Positions 54,874-63,627 are shown, numbered from the stretch's first letter. The stretch is DNA of 64,000 bases from Melioribacter roseus P3M-2 (GCF_000279145.1 NC_018178.1:62001-126000), one strand, 5' to 3'. Notes: generated by a model from the letters alone, not told the origin. A program made the numbers and translations.

Positions 54874-55884
54874 TTATCTTTTGAGGATACTGTATTCTAC
54901 AGTTACGTCTTCGTAATCGTTATAGCTTTTTCTGTTTTCGAGCATATCGATAAGAATATCGGTAGCCGTTTTTCCGATAACATACGGATTTTGCTGAACG
55001 GAATAATAAGGGACGCCCAATCGGGAAACAATCGTATTGTCGCCGAATTCTCCCAGGAGTATATCCTCCGGGATTGAAAGATTTTTATCCAAGATCGCTT
55101 TGCCCGCTCCGTAAGTAATCAAACCGCCGATACTGATCACTCCGTCGATTTTAATCCCCGTATTCAGGAGAGCAGTCATTTTATTATAACTGTCTTCAAC
55201 GCTTCGGAATGTTTGAAGCACGAGATCTGGATTGAAATCGATGCCGTTATCCTCGAGGGCTTTTTTGTAACCCTGGAATCTGTCTTCGCAAACGGGTATT
55301 AGTGTATTCGGTCCGAGGAACAATATGTTTCTGCGTCCTTCTTTTATCATATCGGTGGTAAGTTCGTAAGCGGCGTCGACATCGTTTATTTTAACTGTGG
55401 TAAAGGGCAGTTCATGCACTTTACGATCCCAGCAAACAATTCGAATACCTTCTTCGTCCATTTTTTTATAAAGTTCCAGATTTTCGTCGCCGCCTACGGC
55501 GTTCAACAAAATACCGTCGACGCCTATGTCGGAAAGGAATTCGATTTTTTTTCTTTCTTTGACGGCATCCTCGTCGTGAACCATTAAAATGCATTCGTAG
55601 CCCTCGTTGCCCGACTCTTCATACATGCCCCGTACGGCTTCGGAAAAGAATGAAATTCTGAGATCGGGAATTAGAACGCCCAGAATTTTACTTCTGTTGG
55701 TAATAAGCGAGCGGGCCAGAATATTGGGGCGATAGCCCATTTCTTTGCATTTTTCTTTAACTAAAGTTTTAGTTTCGACAGAGATATCGCTCGAATCTCT
55801 CAAAGCTTTCGATACTGTTGCCGGAGTAAGAGAGAGTTCCAGCGCAATATCTTTTAATGTGACTTTTTTCTTTTTATAACTCAC
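54874..55884 (-). CDS. LacI-family transcriptional regulator
   Basis: 336 residues, started at GTG. N-terminal LacI helix-turn-helix (VTLKDIALELSLTPATVSKALRDSSDIS) with hinge helix NILARSLITNRS, then a periplasmic-binding-protein-like effector domain (ILGVLIPDLRISFFSEAVRGMYEE). It sits between rhaB and the BMC operon, so it most likely controls rhamnose/BMC genes, with a rhamnose-derived effector; this is inference from position. Two palindromic GTTTTCGA-containing sites in its own upstream region could be its operators. Confidence 0.92.
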   Translation of the reverse strand: MSYKKKKVTLKDIALELSLTPATVSKALRDSSDISVETKTLVKEKCKEMGYRPNILARSLITNRSKILGVLIPDLRISFFSEAVRGMYEESGNEGYECILMVHDEDAVKERKKIEFLSDIGVDGILLNAVGGDENLELYKKMDEEGIRIVCWDRKVHELPFTTVKINDVDAAYELTTDMIKEGRRNILFLGPNTLIPVCEDRFQGYKKALEDNGIDFNPDLVLQTFRSVEDSYNKMTALLNTGIKIDGVISIGGLITYGAGKAILDKNLSIPEDILLGEFGDNTIVSRLGVPYYSVQQNPYVIGKTATDILIDMLENRKSYNDYEDVTVEYSILKR

Positions 55885-56041
55885 TGAAATTGCCCATAAG
55901 TTGTATTAGTATGGATAATATTACCATTTTAACGTCTAAAATTCAAGCAGAGGATTATGGATGCCCGGGCACAGCTCCGCCACGTAAGTCCCATATATTG
56001 AATGATTTATGCAGAAGAGGAAGAATAAAGCCGATATCAGA

Positions 56042-56061
56042 AAAGGTTTTCGAAAACCTTT
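56042..56061. promoter_or_regulatory. Perfect 20-bp palindrome, candidate LacI-family operator
   Basis: AAAGGTTTTC directly followed by its reverse complement GAAAACCTTT. A central CG flanked by A/T-rich arms is typical of LacI/CcpA/PurR-type operators. It is about 160 bases upstream of the lacI start. Confidence 0.5.
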
Positions 56062-56110
56062 AAGTAATTTAACCCTAAAAATGAGCCGATTCAGCTCACC
56101 CTGTATTTAC

Positions 56111-56124
56111 TTAAACGTTTTCGA
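56111..56124. promoter_or_regulatory. Second candidate operator half (AAACGTTTTCG)
   Basis: TTAAACGTTTTCGA contains the palindrome AAACGTTT and shares GTTTTCGA with the perfect palindrome about 60 bases away. Possible second site for the neighbouring LacI-family protein. Confidence 0.35.
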
Positions 56125-56209
56125 TGCCGCTATGAAAATATTAAGATTATTTTCTTATGTCAAGTTAATTTTTCAGTAGATTACCTTTTTTCTGTTATAC
56201 CGGCTCCTT

Positions 56210-58432
56210 CTACTCCTTTTCGAGTATTAATTTATTCAAATAATCCGCAGGATGATATATTCTTTCTTTCCTTTCGGAAAATCCTTTTAATTGTTCTCTG
56301 CACGACGTTCCGCTCGCCAAAATTACAATTCCGTCAGAGCTTCCTAATTTATTTTTTACCTGATCCAACAAGCTGAGTCCCAGCGACTTGCTGATTTTAT
56401 AGTAATGCTTTTTATAACCGAAGCTGCCCGCCATTCCGCAACATTCCTGCGTCGAGATTACGACGTCTATCCCGAGCCGTTTATATAATTCGGGCGCTTC
56501 GTTTCCAAGCCCTATTGATTTCAATTGGCAATGACCGTGATAAAAAATTCTTTCGTCAGTGAATTTTATATTCCTTTTTATATGATTAATGTCAATCTTC
56601 CCTTCTTCGATCTTCCTATTAAGATATTCGAATAAATCGTAACATCTATCTTTTACGGCGGAAAACAGTTTGTCTTCTTTAATCAGTTTCCCGTAATCAT
56701 TTCGGAACATTGTAAGCACGCTCGGTTCCACTACGATAACATCGTATCCATCGTCAATCAAGTTTTTCAAATAAGAGGCGGTTTGAGCCGCTTTTTTCTC
56801 CGCATATTGAATCATACCCTGCGATAAAGCAGCTCTGCCGTCGTCATATACTTCGCTTACTTCAGCGTCAAATCCAAACTTCTCAAGTAATTCCACGGCG
56901 TTCATACCCACGGCGGGATTATTATAGTTAGTAAAGACGTCCGCGAATACAATTACTTTTTGCATCTCCTTATCGGATTTCTCCCGAAGAGGAACATGGG
57001 CTTTTCTTTTCTTATATAATTCAACAAAAGTTTCTACCGAGAATTCGGGAATTTCCCTCTCCTTTTCGACGCCAAAAAAATTATCCAGTATAATTTTTAC
57101 TGGATTCAATTTCATTAAAAAATTTACCGACGAAGGAAATTTAGAGGCAAACTTTGCCATCGCTCCGAAATAGCCGAAGAACATTTTCTGAATTGAGGGA
57201 GATTCTAATTTCGATAGTCTGTTTTTTATAACCGTATTTAAGCGCGGGATATCGATCCTGACGGGACAATTCGGAACGCAGCGCGAACATCCGGTGCACA
57301 ATTCCGCAAAACGTCCTTCCTCCAATTTACCGGTTGTACCGACGGCCCAACTGGCTCCAATACCTCCGGTATAACATTCGCCTCCGAATGCATGACCGCC
57401 GACGGTCTGGAAATTCGCGCATACATTCATGCACGCGCTGCATCTGATGCAATAGAGCGCTTCTTTCAATTCGGGATCGTCTCTCATTGCCATTCGTCCG
57501 TCGTCTATCAATACCAGGAAGAATTTTCTTTCTTTATCCGATCTTTTGTTTAGATTCAGAGTCGGGGCTTTCAGTGGCGGTTCGAGTATGTTTGTATAAG
57601 AAGTCAACACCTGCCCCGTAGCGCTGGCAGCCAGTAATTCGATAAAAATCCCGAAATCTTTTCTGTTGGGAATTATTTTTTCGATTCCCGCAATCGCGAT
57701 ATGGATTGCAGGCAGGTGCGTCGTCAGTCGAATGTTCCCTTCGCTTTCGACCAAAAGGATCGTCCCTTCTTCGGCGGAAATCAAATTTGCCCCCGTAATT
57801 CCGACATCCGCCGCAAGAAATTTTTCTCTTAAAGTTTTGCTGGCAAAGGCGGTCAATTCTTCTCCGGTTTCCAGTGGGTCTGAAGTATTGATATTCTCTT
57901 TGAAGAGTTTCGAGATGCTTTCCCTGCTGCGATGAATGGCCGGTGCGACTATATGCGAAGGTTGTTCTTTGGACAATTGCAATATGAATTCAGCCAGGTC
58001 GGTTTCAACGACTTCGATATTTTCCGCTTCCAAAGTTGCGTTCAGTTTAATTTCTTCGGAAGTAATCGATTTCGATTTAACGGCTAATTTAACCGAATTG
58101 GACAAACAAATTTCTTTAATAAAATTTACGGCTTCTTTTTTGTCTTTTGCATAGAAAACCGAACCGCCCCGGGCTTCGATTGTTTCGGTCAGTTTATCTA
58201 CCAGAAACGGCAGATTCCTGATCGAATTTTCTTTGATTTCCCGCGCTTTATCTTTTAATTCTTCGTAATCATCAATTTGACTTATTGCTTTGTAGCGGTT
58301 GTTATTAAAAGTTTGCGTGTTGTGCCGAACGGATTCCGTTTCGAAAGCAAGCGCGTAGTCGATGGCTTTAAATAAATTAACTTTATTCGCTTTACTCGCA
58401 AAATCTCTCGGATGAACCGATTTACTGTTCAT
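56210..58432 (-). CDS. Fused LutB-LutA iron-sulfur lactate oxidation protein
   Basis: 740-residue protein joining two subunits that are usually separate. N-terminal LUD domain (about 60-300, GITGANLISAEEGTILLVESEGN), two [4Fe-4S] motifs (CIRCSACMNVC and CTGCSRCVPNCP, about 325-395) as in LutB, then two CCG-type cysteine-rich domains (HGHCQLKSIG .. VISTQECCGMAGSFGYKKHYYKIS) as in LutA. With LutC it should oxidise lactate to pyruvate. It overlaps lutC by four bases and is the last gene of the BMC operon, fitting removal of the lactate made by the compartment. Confidence 0.9.
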   Translation of the reverse strand: MNSKSVHPRDFASKANKVNLFKAIDYALAFETESVRHNTQTFNNNRYKAISQIDDYEELKDKAREIKENSIRNLPFLVDKLTETIEARGGSVFYAKDKKEAVNFIKEICLSNSVKLAVKSKSITSEEIKLNATLEAENIEVVETDLAEFILQLSKEQPSHIVAPAIHRSRESISKLFKENINTSDPLETGEELTAFASKTLREKFLAADVGITGANLISAEEGTILLVESEGNIRLTTHLPAIHIAIAGIEKIIPNRKDFGIFIELLAASATGQVLTSYTNILEPPLKAPTLNLNKRSDKERKFFLVLIDDGRMAMRDDPELKEALYCIRCSACMNVCANFQTVGGHAFGGECYTGGIGASWAVGTTGKLEEGRFAELCTGCSRCVPNCPVRIDIPRLNTVIKNRLSKLESPSIQKMFFGYFGAMAKFASKFPSSVNFLMKLNPVKIILDNFFGVEKEREIPEFSVETFVELYKKRKAHVPLREKSDKEMQKVIVFADVFTNYNNPAVGMNAVELLEKFGFDAEVSEVYDDGRAALSQGMIQYAEKKAAQTASYLKNLIDDGYDVIVVEPSVLTMFRNDYGKLIKEDKLFSAVKDRCYDLFEYLNRKIEEGKIDINHIKRNIKFTDERIFYHGHCQLKSIGLGNEAPELYKRLGIDVVISTQECCGMAGSFGYKKHYYKISKSLGLSLLDQVKNKLGSSDGIVILASGTSCREQLKGFSERKERIYHPADYLNKLILEKE

Positions 58433-58962
58433 AATCCTTCCGTTACGATTATATGCAATTTGCCCGGACCGTGAACGCCTCGCACAAGCGGACCCATGTC
58501 CGCCGTGGCGCTCGGTCCCGTTATAATCGAATAACTTCCTTGCAGAAATATATTTTCTTCGTCAAAAAGTTCGCGCGGTCTGCTTACGATTTTATTTCCG
58601 TCCAGGATTACGATGTGATTTCTTACAAGCATTGAGATATAACTCGTTAGGTCGTCGGATATCGGAACAATAACGGAACCGGCGGAAGCAATGCCGCATA
58701 CAGCTGGCGTAATTCCCGTTTTAGCGTTTCTCAGTTTCCCCTTGTCGAAATTCTTTAAATATTTTGCATCGTCGAATATTTGTTCGAAAAAACTCCGTTC
58801 TATTATTCCGGGATTCGAAACCAATATTTCGTTTTCGCCTTCGGTAATTTTTTGCAATGCCGTTTTTATTGAAGAAGGGTCGCCTGCAACCGAGATAACA
58901 TTTGCGCAGGCAGCCTTCGCTTTACCGATAAATTCTTTCAACAATTCTTCTTTGGACTTCAT
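58429..58962 (-). CDS. lutC: LutC-like LUD domain protein
   Basis: 177 residues, started at the ATG at 58962 (an in-frame TTG directly upstream is less likely). Single LUD domain with TGITPAVCGIASAGSVIVP and the diagnostic C-terminal GPSATADMGPLVRGVHGPGKLHIIV. Part of the LutABC lactate oxidation complex; it overlaps the fused LutB-LutA gene by ATGA. It lies 31 bases after ackA. The ribosome-binding site is weak. Confidence 0.92.
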   Translation of the reverse strand: MKSKEELLKEFIGKAKAACANVISVAGDPSSIKTALQKITEGENEILVSNPGIIERSFFEQIFDDAKYLKNFDKGKLRNAKTGITPAVCGIASAGSVIVPISDDLTSYISMLVRNHIVILDGNKIVSRPRELFDEENIFLQGSYSIITGPSATADMGPLVRGVHGPGKLHIIVTEGL

Positions 58963-58993
58963 CAAATTTTTTTTAATAAACCGACTTTATTGT

Positions 58994-60172
58994 TTACGAA
59001 TTATGCTTATTCAGAAATTCCTTGACTTCGGACGCAACGATGAACTCTTCGTTAGTAGGAATAATTGCAAGTTTAACAGGCGAGGCGTCGTTCGATATCA
59101 ATCCTTCTTTCGGATTCGATTCGTTTTTACGGTCGTCGAGAATCACGCCGAGATTTTCCATATTTTCCGCGATCTTTTTTCTCAACAAAACGCTGTTTTG
59201 CCCTCCTCCGGCGGTAAATACAATACAATCGGCGCCGTTTAGAATTGCCAGATACTCGCCGATATACCTCTTTACATTATAGACAAAAGTATCGAAAGCG
59301 AGTTTCGCACGGTAATTGCCTTTCCCCATTTCCGACTCGATATCTCTCAGGTCGCCCGATTTAATGCCTGAGATGCCGTAGAGCCCGCCTTTGGTCATCA
59401 ATATTTCGATTGCATCGTCGATAGAAAGACTTTCTTTTTGCATAAGATAAAGGAGCGCATACGAATCTAGGTCGCCAACGCGTTTGGCGTTAATCAGTCC
59501 GCACTGAGGACTCATGCCCATAGAAGTATCGACCGATACGCCGTTCTTAATAGCGCATACAGAAGAACTGCCGCCGAGATGGCATGAAATAACTTTGTTG
59601 CAATCGAACAGTTCTTTTGCGCGCATAGCAATATAACGGTGCGACGCGCCGTGGAATCCGTATTTTCTTATACCGTGCTTTTCGTAATATTCATACGGTA
59701 TTCCGTACATGTAGGCTTCCGGAGGAATATTTTTATGAAAGTGAGTTTCGAACAATCCGACCAGAGGAACCGTATCGAGTAAATCCTTGAAAATCGATAT
59801 TGCAGTCAAATATACGTCGGTATGAACCGGAGCCAGAGGGCGATACTCTTTCATGGCTGCTATGACTTCTTCGGTCAGTTCCACGCAGCCGGAAATTCCT
59901 TTTGCATGAACGGTTTTAAAACCGACAGCGGAAATTTCATCCGCAGAATATTTTTCGTTAAGCGCTTTTAAGGTCATATTGACCGCTGTCAAATAATCTT
60001 TAATTTCAAGATTATTCGTTATTTCTTTTTCTTCCTTGAAAGCATATCTGAAAATAGCGTCCTTTTGACCTATCTTTTCGACTACCGCCTGGAATAAAAT
60101 ATCCATATTGCCGGCGTCGTATAGTTTGCACTTGTATGAAGTGCTTCCCGGATTAGCAATTAATATTTTCAT
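58994..60172 (-). CDS. ackA: Acetate/propionate-type kinase
   Basis: ASKHA acyl-phosphate kinase of 392 residues. Features: NPGSTSYKCKLYD near the N-terminus, FETHFHKNIP, YGFHGASHRYIAMRA, CHLGGSSSVCAI, and FTAGGGQNS. Located in the BMC operon six bases after the aldolase, it should convert the acyl-phosphate made from lactaldehyde (lactyl-phosphate) to lactate with ATP yield. No encapsulation helix is seen at either end, so it may work in the cytosol. The phosphotransacylase (PduL) needed between aldehyde dehydrogenase and kinase is not in the window. Confidence 0.92.
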   Translation of the reverse strand: MKILIANPGSTSYKCKLYDAGNMDILFQAVVEKIGQKDAIFRYAFKEEKEITNNLEIKDYLTAVNMTLKALNEKYSADEISAVGFKTVHAKGISGCVELTEEVIAAMKEYRPLAPVHTDVYLTAISIFKDLLDTVPLVGLFETHFHKNIPPEAYMYGIPYEYYEKHGIRKYGFHGASHRYIAMRAKELFDCNKVISCHLGGSSSVCAIKNGVSVDTSMGMSPQCGLINAKRVGDLDSYALLYLMQKESLSIDDAIEILMTKGGLYGISGIKSGDLRDIESEMGKGNYRAKLAFDTFVYNVKRYIGEYLAILNGADCIVFTAGGGQNSVLLRKKIAENMENLGVILDDRKNESNPKEGLISNDASPVKLAIIPTNEEFIVASEVKEFLNKHNS

Positions 60173-60178
60173 TGCGTT

Positions 60179-60967
60179 TTATTTTGTTAGTTTACTTTTT
60201 AAGTTAGTCAGCACCTGTTCAACAATATCCTGTATCATACTTTCATTTAATTTTTGAGGTTGAGGATCTTTATTCTGAGCGGCAGAATTTGCGTCCGTAC
60301 TGCAGACGGTAACTCTACCGGGCAGATTGAATTTTTCCCTCAAACCGAGCAGACGGTCGCGTTCCTCGGGCGACAAGACATTCAGGTTGCCCAATTGAAT
60401 GGCTTTCCAGACAATGCTGGCAGTATGTTCGAGAGTTTCCATTTTGTAATAAGCATTGAATAGATCGCTGCCAAGCGTAAGCGCGCCGTGATTTTCGAGC
60501 AGAATTGCATCCGAATTTTTTATATAGGGACGGATATTGTCGGGAATTTCGGACGTAGAAGGCAGACCGTAAGGAGCAATCGGCACAGCTCCGATTACAA
60601 TTATTGCTTCGGGCAATACGCATTTGTCAAGCGGTATGCCTGCAACTGCAAAACTGGTAGCATACGGTGGATGCGCATGAACTACGGATTTTACATCCGG
60701 ACGTTCCCTATAAACTTCAAGATGCATTTTCAACTCGCTCGAAGGACGGTATTTTGAATTTTTCGTGATTACGTTGCCCTGCCTGTCGCATTTGATTATC
60801 ATGTCGGTCGTCATGAAACCTTTACTGACGCCGGTGGGAGTTGTCAAAACCTCGTCGTCGTTTAATAAGACGGTTATGTTGCCGTCGTTTGCCGCTACGT
60901 ATCCCCGCGTCCAAATTCTTTTTCCGACCTCCACAATGTGTTTTCGCAGTTCCCATTCGTTATACAT
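60179..60967 (-). CDS. BMC class II aldolase (rhamnulose/fuculose-1-phosphate), C-terminal encapsulation helix
   Basis: Cleaves L-rhamnulose- or L-fuculose-1-phosphate to DHAP and L-lactaldehyde. 262 residues with the class II zinc site as in FucA: E78, H97, H99 (HAHPPYA), H160 (LENHGAL). After the catalytic domain (about 1-215) comes a flexible linker (TDANSAAQNKDPQPQK), then an amphipathic helix (SMIQDIVEQVLTNLKSKL), the hallmark of BMC encapsulation peptides. This is the only sugar-phosphate aldolase in the window; no RhaD-type gene is present. Confidence 0.93.
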   Translation of the reverse strand: MYNEWELRKHIVEVGKRIWTRGYVAANDGNITVLLNDDEVLTTPTGVSKGFMTTDMIIKCDRQGNVITKNSKYRPSSELKMHLEVYRERPDVKSVVHAHPPYATSFAVAGIPLDKCVLPEAIIVIGAVPIAPYGLPSTSEIPDNIRPYIKNSDAILLENHGALTLGSDLFNAYYKMETLEHTASIVWKAIQLGNLNVLSPEERDRLLGLREKFNLPGRVTVCSTDANSAAQNKDPQPQKLNESMIQDIVEQVLTNLKSKLTK

Positions 60968-61055
60968 GGCTTATTCCTTTATTTTTAGTATTATTTTCCT
61001 TTTATGAAAGTACAAAAAATATCAATATGTTTACGGGAAAATGCAACCAATTCTT

Positions 61056-61337
61056 TTATAATTCGTTCTCGTTATAATCAATTTTATCTACGATGGCAAT
61101 AATTAGCGTTCTAATAGGCGCCAGATCGAGTCCGAAAATCGATTGAGCCACGCCGGGAGCGCCGCCGCAGACAACGATATCGCCCAACCCCGCTCCGATA
61201 TAGTCGAGCGCGACGTGTTCAGTTTCCAGCGCTCTGCCGTCCGGCAGAACGGGTTTTACTACATAAACTTTTTTACCGTTATAAGCCTCGTGCTTTACCA
61301 CGGATACGACTCTTTTTGTAACTTTTGCCAGATACAT
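61056..61337 (-). CDS. BMC-P shell protein (EutN/CcmL family), third paralogue
   Basis: Pentameric vertex protein of 93 residues. EutN/CcmL pattern: MYLAKVTKRVVSVVKHEAYNGKKVYVV, DGRALETEHVALDYIGAGLGDIVVCG, IVDKID at the end. Last of three consecutive BMC-P genes; it overlaps the previous one by one base (TAATG) and is followed after 88 bases by the aldolase. Its sequence differs clearly from the other two, so the vertices may be heterogeneous. Confidence 0.93.
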   Translation of the reverse strand: MYLAKVTKRVVSVVKHEAYNGKKVYVVKPVLPDGRALETEHVALDYIGAGLGDIVVCGGAPGVAQSIFGLDLAPIRTLIIAIVDKIDYNENEL

Positions 61338-61600
61338 TACGCCACGCTGTCGACTAATTTAACAATACTCGCGTTTACCGGCGCAAAGCCGGAATCAAAA
61401 GCCTGGGTTGCGTCGGTGCTCGTAACATAGACCACCAGATCGCCTTCTGCCGCAATGTTTTTCGGGTCGGCAACCACAAGCGGATTTCCTACCGGATTGG
61501 ATTCGGATGAAACCGGCTGAACTACATATAGATGGCAGCCTTCCAATTCTTTCACTTTTTTAGAAGCCCAGGTTTTGCCGATAACGATTCCCAATTTCAT
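61337..61600 (-). CDS. BMC-P shell protein (EutN/CcmL family), second paralogue
   Basis: Pentameric vertex protein of 87 residues: KLGIVIGKTWASKKVKELEGCHLYVVQPV at the start, GDLVVYVTSTDATQAFDSG in the pore loop region, and a short C-terminus (IVKLVDSVA). It overlaps the first BMC-P by four bases and the third by one, in a tight translationally coupled set. Confidence 0.93.
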   Translation of the reverse strand: MKLGIVIGKTWASKKVKELEGCHLYVVQPVSSESNPVGNPLVVADPKNIAAEGDLVVYVTSTDATQAFDSGFAPVNASIVKLVDSVA

Positions 61601-61884
61601 TTCTGCGCCGTAATCTTTTTTGTAATCTGAACGTCGTCAATAATTGCAACGATTACCGCATCGATGGGAGAATCTTTAGTGGTTTCGGTCATACGGGCAG
61701 ACGAACCGTACGTTAAAAGAACAAAATCGCCCTCTCCCGCCTGAACGGCGTCAATAGCCACATGATATGAACCCATCGGTTTCCCCTCATGGTTTACTTC
61801 CTTACATAGAAGCATTTTCTTACCCGTTAATTTAGGGTCTTTATGAGTTGAAACCACGCTCCCTATGACTTTGGCAAATATCAT
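61597..61884 (-). CDS. BMC-P shell protein (EutN/CcmL family), first paralogue
   Basis: Pentameric vertex protein of 95 residues: MIFAKVIGSVVSTHKDPKLTGKKMLLCKEV, AIDAVQAGEGDFVLLTYGSSARM, ending in VIVAIIDDVQITKKI. This is the most canonical CcmL/EutN-like of the three. It overlaps the upstream BMC-H gene by four bases. Confidence 0.94.
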   Translation of the reverse strand: MIFAKVIGSVVSTHKDPKLTGKKMLLCKEVNHEGKPMGSYHVAIDAVQAGEGDFVLLTYGSSARMTETTKDSPIDAVIVAIIDDVQITKKITAQK

Positions 61885-62165
61885 TTAGATTTTCGATTAA
61901 ATGATTCGTCCAACTCGTCTACCGGACGCGGTATAACCAATTGAGAAATAACCTCTCCAATTCGTGAAGCGGCGTCTGTTGCCGCATCAATAGCGGCGCG
62001 CACAGCGGCTACATCTCCTTCGATTACAAAGGAAACATATCCGCTCCCGACCTGCCGCCACTCGACGACGTCTACGTTTGCCGCTTTTACAGCCGTATCC
62101 GCGCCGAGCACCAAAGGCGCAAATCCTTTTGTCTCTAAAATACCGATAGCGTTTTTAATTGCCAT
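61881..62165 (-). CDS. BMC-H shell protein
   Basis: Hexameric facet protein of 94 residues. Start placed at 62165 with AAGGAG six bases upstream; an in-frame TTG at 62180 would run through that ribosome-binding site. BMC-domain features: AIGILETKGFAPLVLGADTAVKAANVDVVEW, GSGYVSFVIEGDVAAVRAAIDAAT, IPRPVDEL. It is the second BMC-H in the window, separated from the other by the aldehyde dehydrogenase. Confidence 0.95.
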   Translation of the reverse strand: MAIKNAIGILETKGFAPLVLGADTAVKAANVDVVEWRQVGSGYVSFVIEGDVAAVRAAIDAATDAASRIGEVISQLVIPRPVDELDESFNRKSK

Positions 62166-62189
62166 TTTATTCTCCTTCAATTAAAAATT

Positions 62190-63605
62190 TTATACAAATC
62201 TGAATGATTTATGAGTCATAATACGTCGTTTTCTTACAAAATGAATAGGAGTACAAATTCCCTCTCCCGTCGGAGTAGCAATCGTATGGGAAAAGTATCC
62301 TTCTCCGAGATCGCCGCCGTTACCCCTTAAAGTTCCGCCGTTAATTACATGCACGTCGCAGTCCAACACTCTGGTAAATATTGTAACGCGTTCAAGGTCT
62401 CTGGAAAAAATACTTGCAGTGTGTTTAAAACCGTGTTCGGCTTTTAGCGCCGCCTGCAAACCTTCTTCGAAATTTTTTACACGTACGACAGGTATGCAAC
62501 AGGTCATCTGTTCGGCAACCACCCACGGATGATTCTTTTCCACTTCGCCGAACAATAACGGCACGTCACCTTGCAGATTAAGCCCGAGCGCTTTGCCCAA
62601 TACCGCAGCGCTTTTTCCGGCAAAATCTCTTTTTATCAGCCAGTGTTTACCCGACAATTCCAGCGCTTTTTCTGCCAGGCGGTTCATCTCTTCGGTCGAC
62701 AGTCGATAATTACCGGCTCTTTCCATTTCAGCCATAAAACGTTCGAATACGCTGTCGACAACGAAAATTTCCTTTTCGGCAATACAGAGAATATTATTGT
62801 CGAAACTTGCGCTCATTGTAATTTCCTGCGCTGCAAGTTCAAGGTCGGCTGTTTCGTCAACCAGAACGGGAGGATTGCCCGGTCCGGCGGCGATAACTTT
62901 TTTGGGATACTCAAGAGCCATTTTAACTACCTGAGGACCGCCGGTTACAGACAATAGTTCAACCTTGTCATGCCCGAACAGAGTCCTGGCAGTTTCAAGC
63001 GTCGGTTCGGCAACGCAGGTTACGAGATTCTTCGGAGCGCCGGCTTCGTACATATATTTATTTGCCAACTGAATTACTTTTGCGCTTACCTTTTTAGCCG
63101 AAGGATGAGGGTTAAAAACAATCGTATTTCCGCCGGCTAATTGAATAATAATATTGTTAATTATTGTCGGGCCCGGATGCGTGCTCGGCGAAATGTTTCC
63201 TATAACTCCGAACGGGGCGTATTCGTCGACTGCCAATCCGTTCCTGCCCGACCAGGCTTCCGGCTGCAAATATTCCACTCCGGGGCTATGATTTGCCGCA
63301 TTGACGTATTTTGATATTTTATGGTCGACTCGACCCATCCCTGTTTCTTCAACGGTCATTTGCGCCAATTCTTCTTTATTTTCGAGAGCCATTTTTCGAA
63401 CCGCGTCGATAAATTTTTTGCGGCATTGAATACTTCTGTCCTTAAATTGCAAGAAAGCTTCGTGAGCCGCTTCGACCGCGTCGTTCATCTCCGTAAAAAC
63501 GCCCCAATCGCCTTTTGCGCCGGATGAGCCGGCAATCGTTTGCGACATTACCTTTTCAACTACCCGTTCAACAATTTTTCGAATTTCATTTTCGTTCAAA
63601 TCCAC
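62190..63605 (-). CDS. BMC CoA-acylating aldehyde dehydrogenase with N-terminal encapsulation helix
   Basis: PduP/EutE-type enzyme (471 aa) that oxidises an aldehyde, here presumably L-lactaldehyde, to acyl-CoA with NAD. Residues 4-22 (NENEIRKIVERVVEKVMSQ) are an amphipathic helix of the encapsulation-peptide type, followed by a Gly/Ser linker. Catalytic domain includes GNISPSTHPGPTIINN, FNPHPSAKKVS, VTGGPQVV, the nucleophile C274 (NNILCIAEKE), and the C-terminal NGGTLRGNGGDLGEGYFSHTIATPTGEG. It lies between the two BMC-H genes. Confidence 0.94.
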   Translation of the reverse strand: MDLNENEIRKIVERVVEKVMSQTIAGSSGAKGDWGVFTEMNDAVEAAHEAFLQFKDRSIQCRKKFIDAVRKMALENKEELAQMTVEETGMGRVDHKISKYVNAANHSPGVEYLQPEAWSGRNGLAVDEYAPFGVIGNISPSTHPGPTIINNIIIQLAGGNTIVFNPHPSAKKVSAKVIQLANKYMYEAGAPKNLVTCVAEPTLETARTLFGHDKVELLSVTGGPQVVKMALEYPKKVIAAGPGNPPVLVDETADLELAAQEITMSASFDNNILCIAEKEIFVVDSVFERFMAEMERAGNYRLSTEEMNRLAEKALELSGKHWLIKRDFAGKSAAVLGKALGLNLQGDVPLLFGEVEKNHPWVVAEQMTCCIPVVRVKNFEEGLQAALKAEHGFKHTASIFSRDLERVTIFTRVLDCDVHVINGGTLRGNGGDLGEGYFSHTIATPTGEGICTPIHFVRKRRIMTHKSFRFV

Positions 63606-63627
63606 TTGATTCCCCGTTTAAATTTTT

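Larger units (their letters stand above)
55885..56209. other. 325-base intergenic region between lacI and the BMC operon
   Basis: Protein-gene-free stretch forming the lacI upstream region and the BMC operon end. It holds the two palindromes listed separately, and no clear TTG/TAnnTTTG promoter or T-tailed terminator that I can point to. Confidence 0.5.

Noticed and set aside
55921-56160. Promoter of Bacteroidota type for lacI
   Set aside because: No TTG/TAnnTTTG pair at proper spacing could be found, so only the palindromes are reported.
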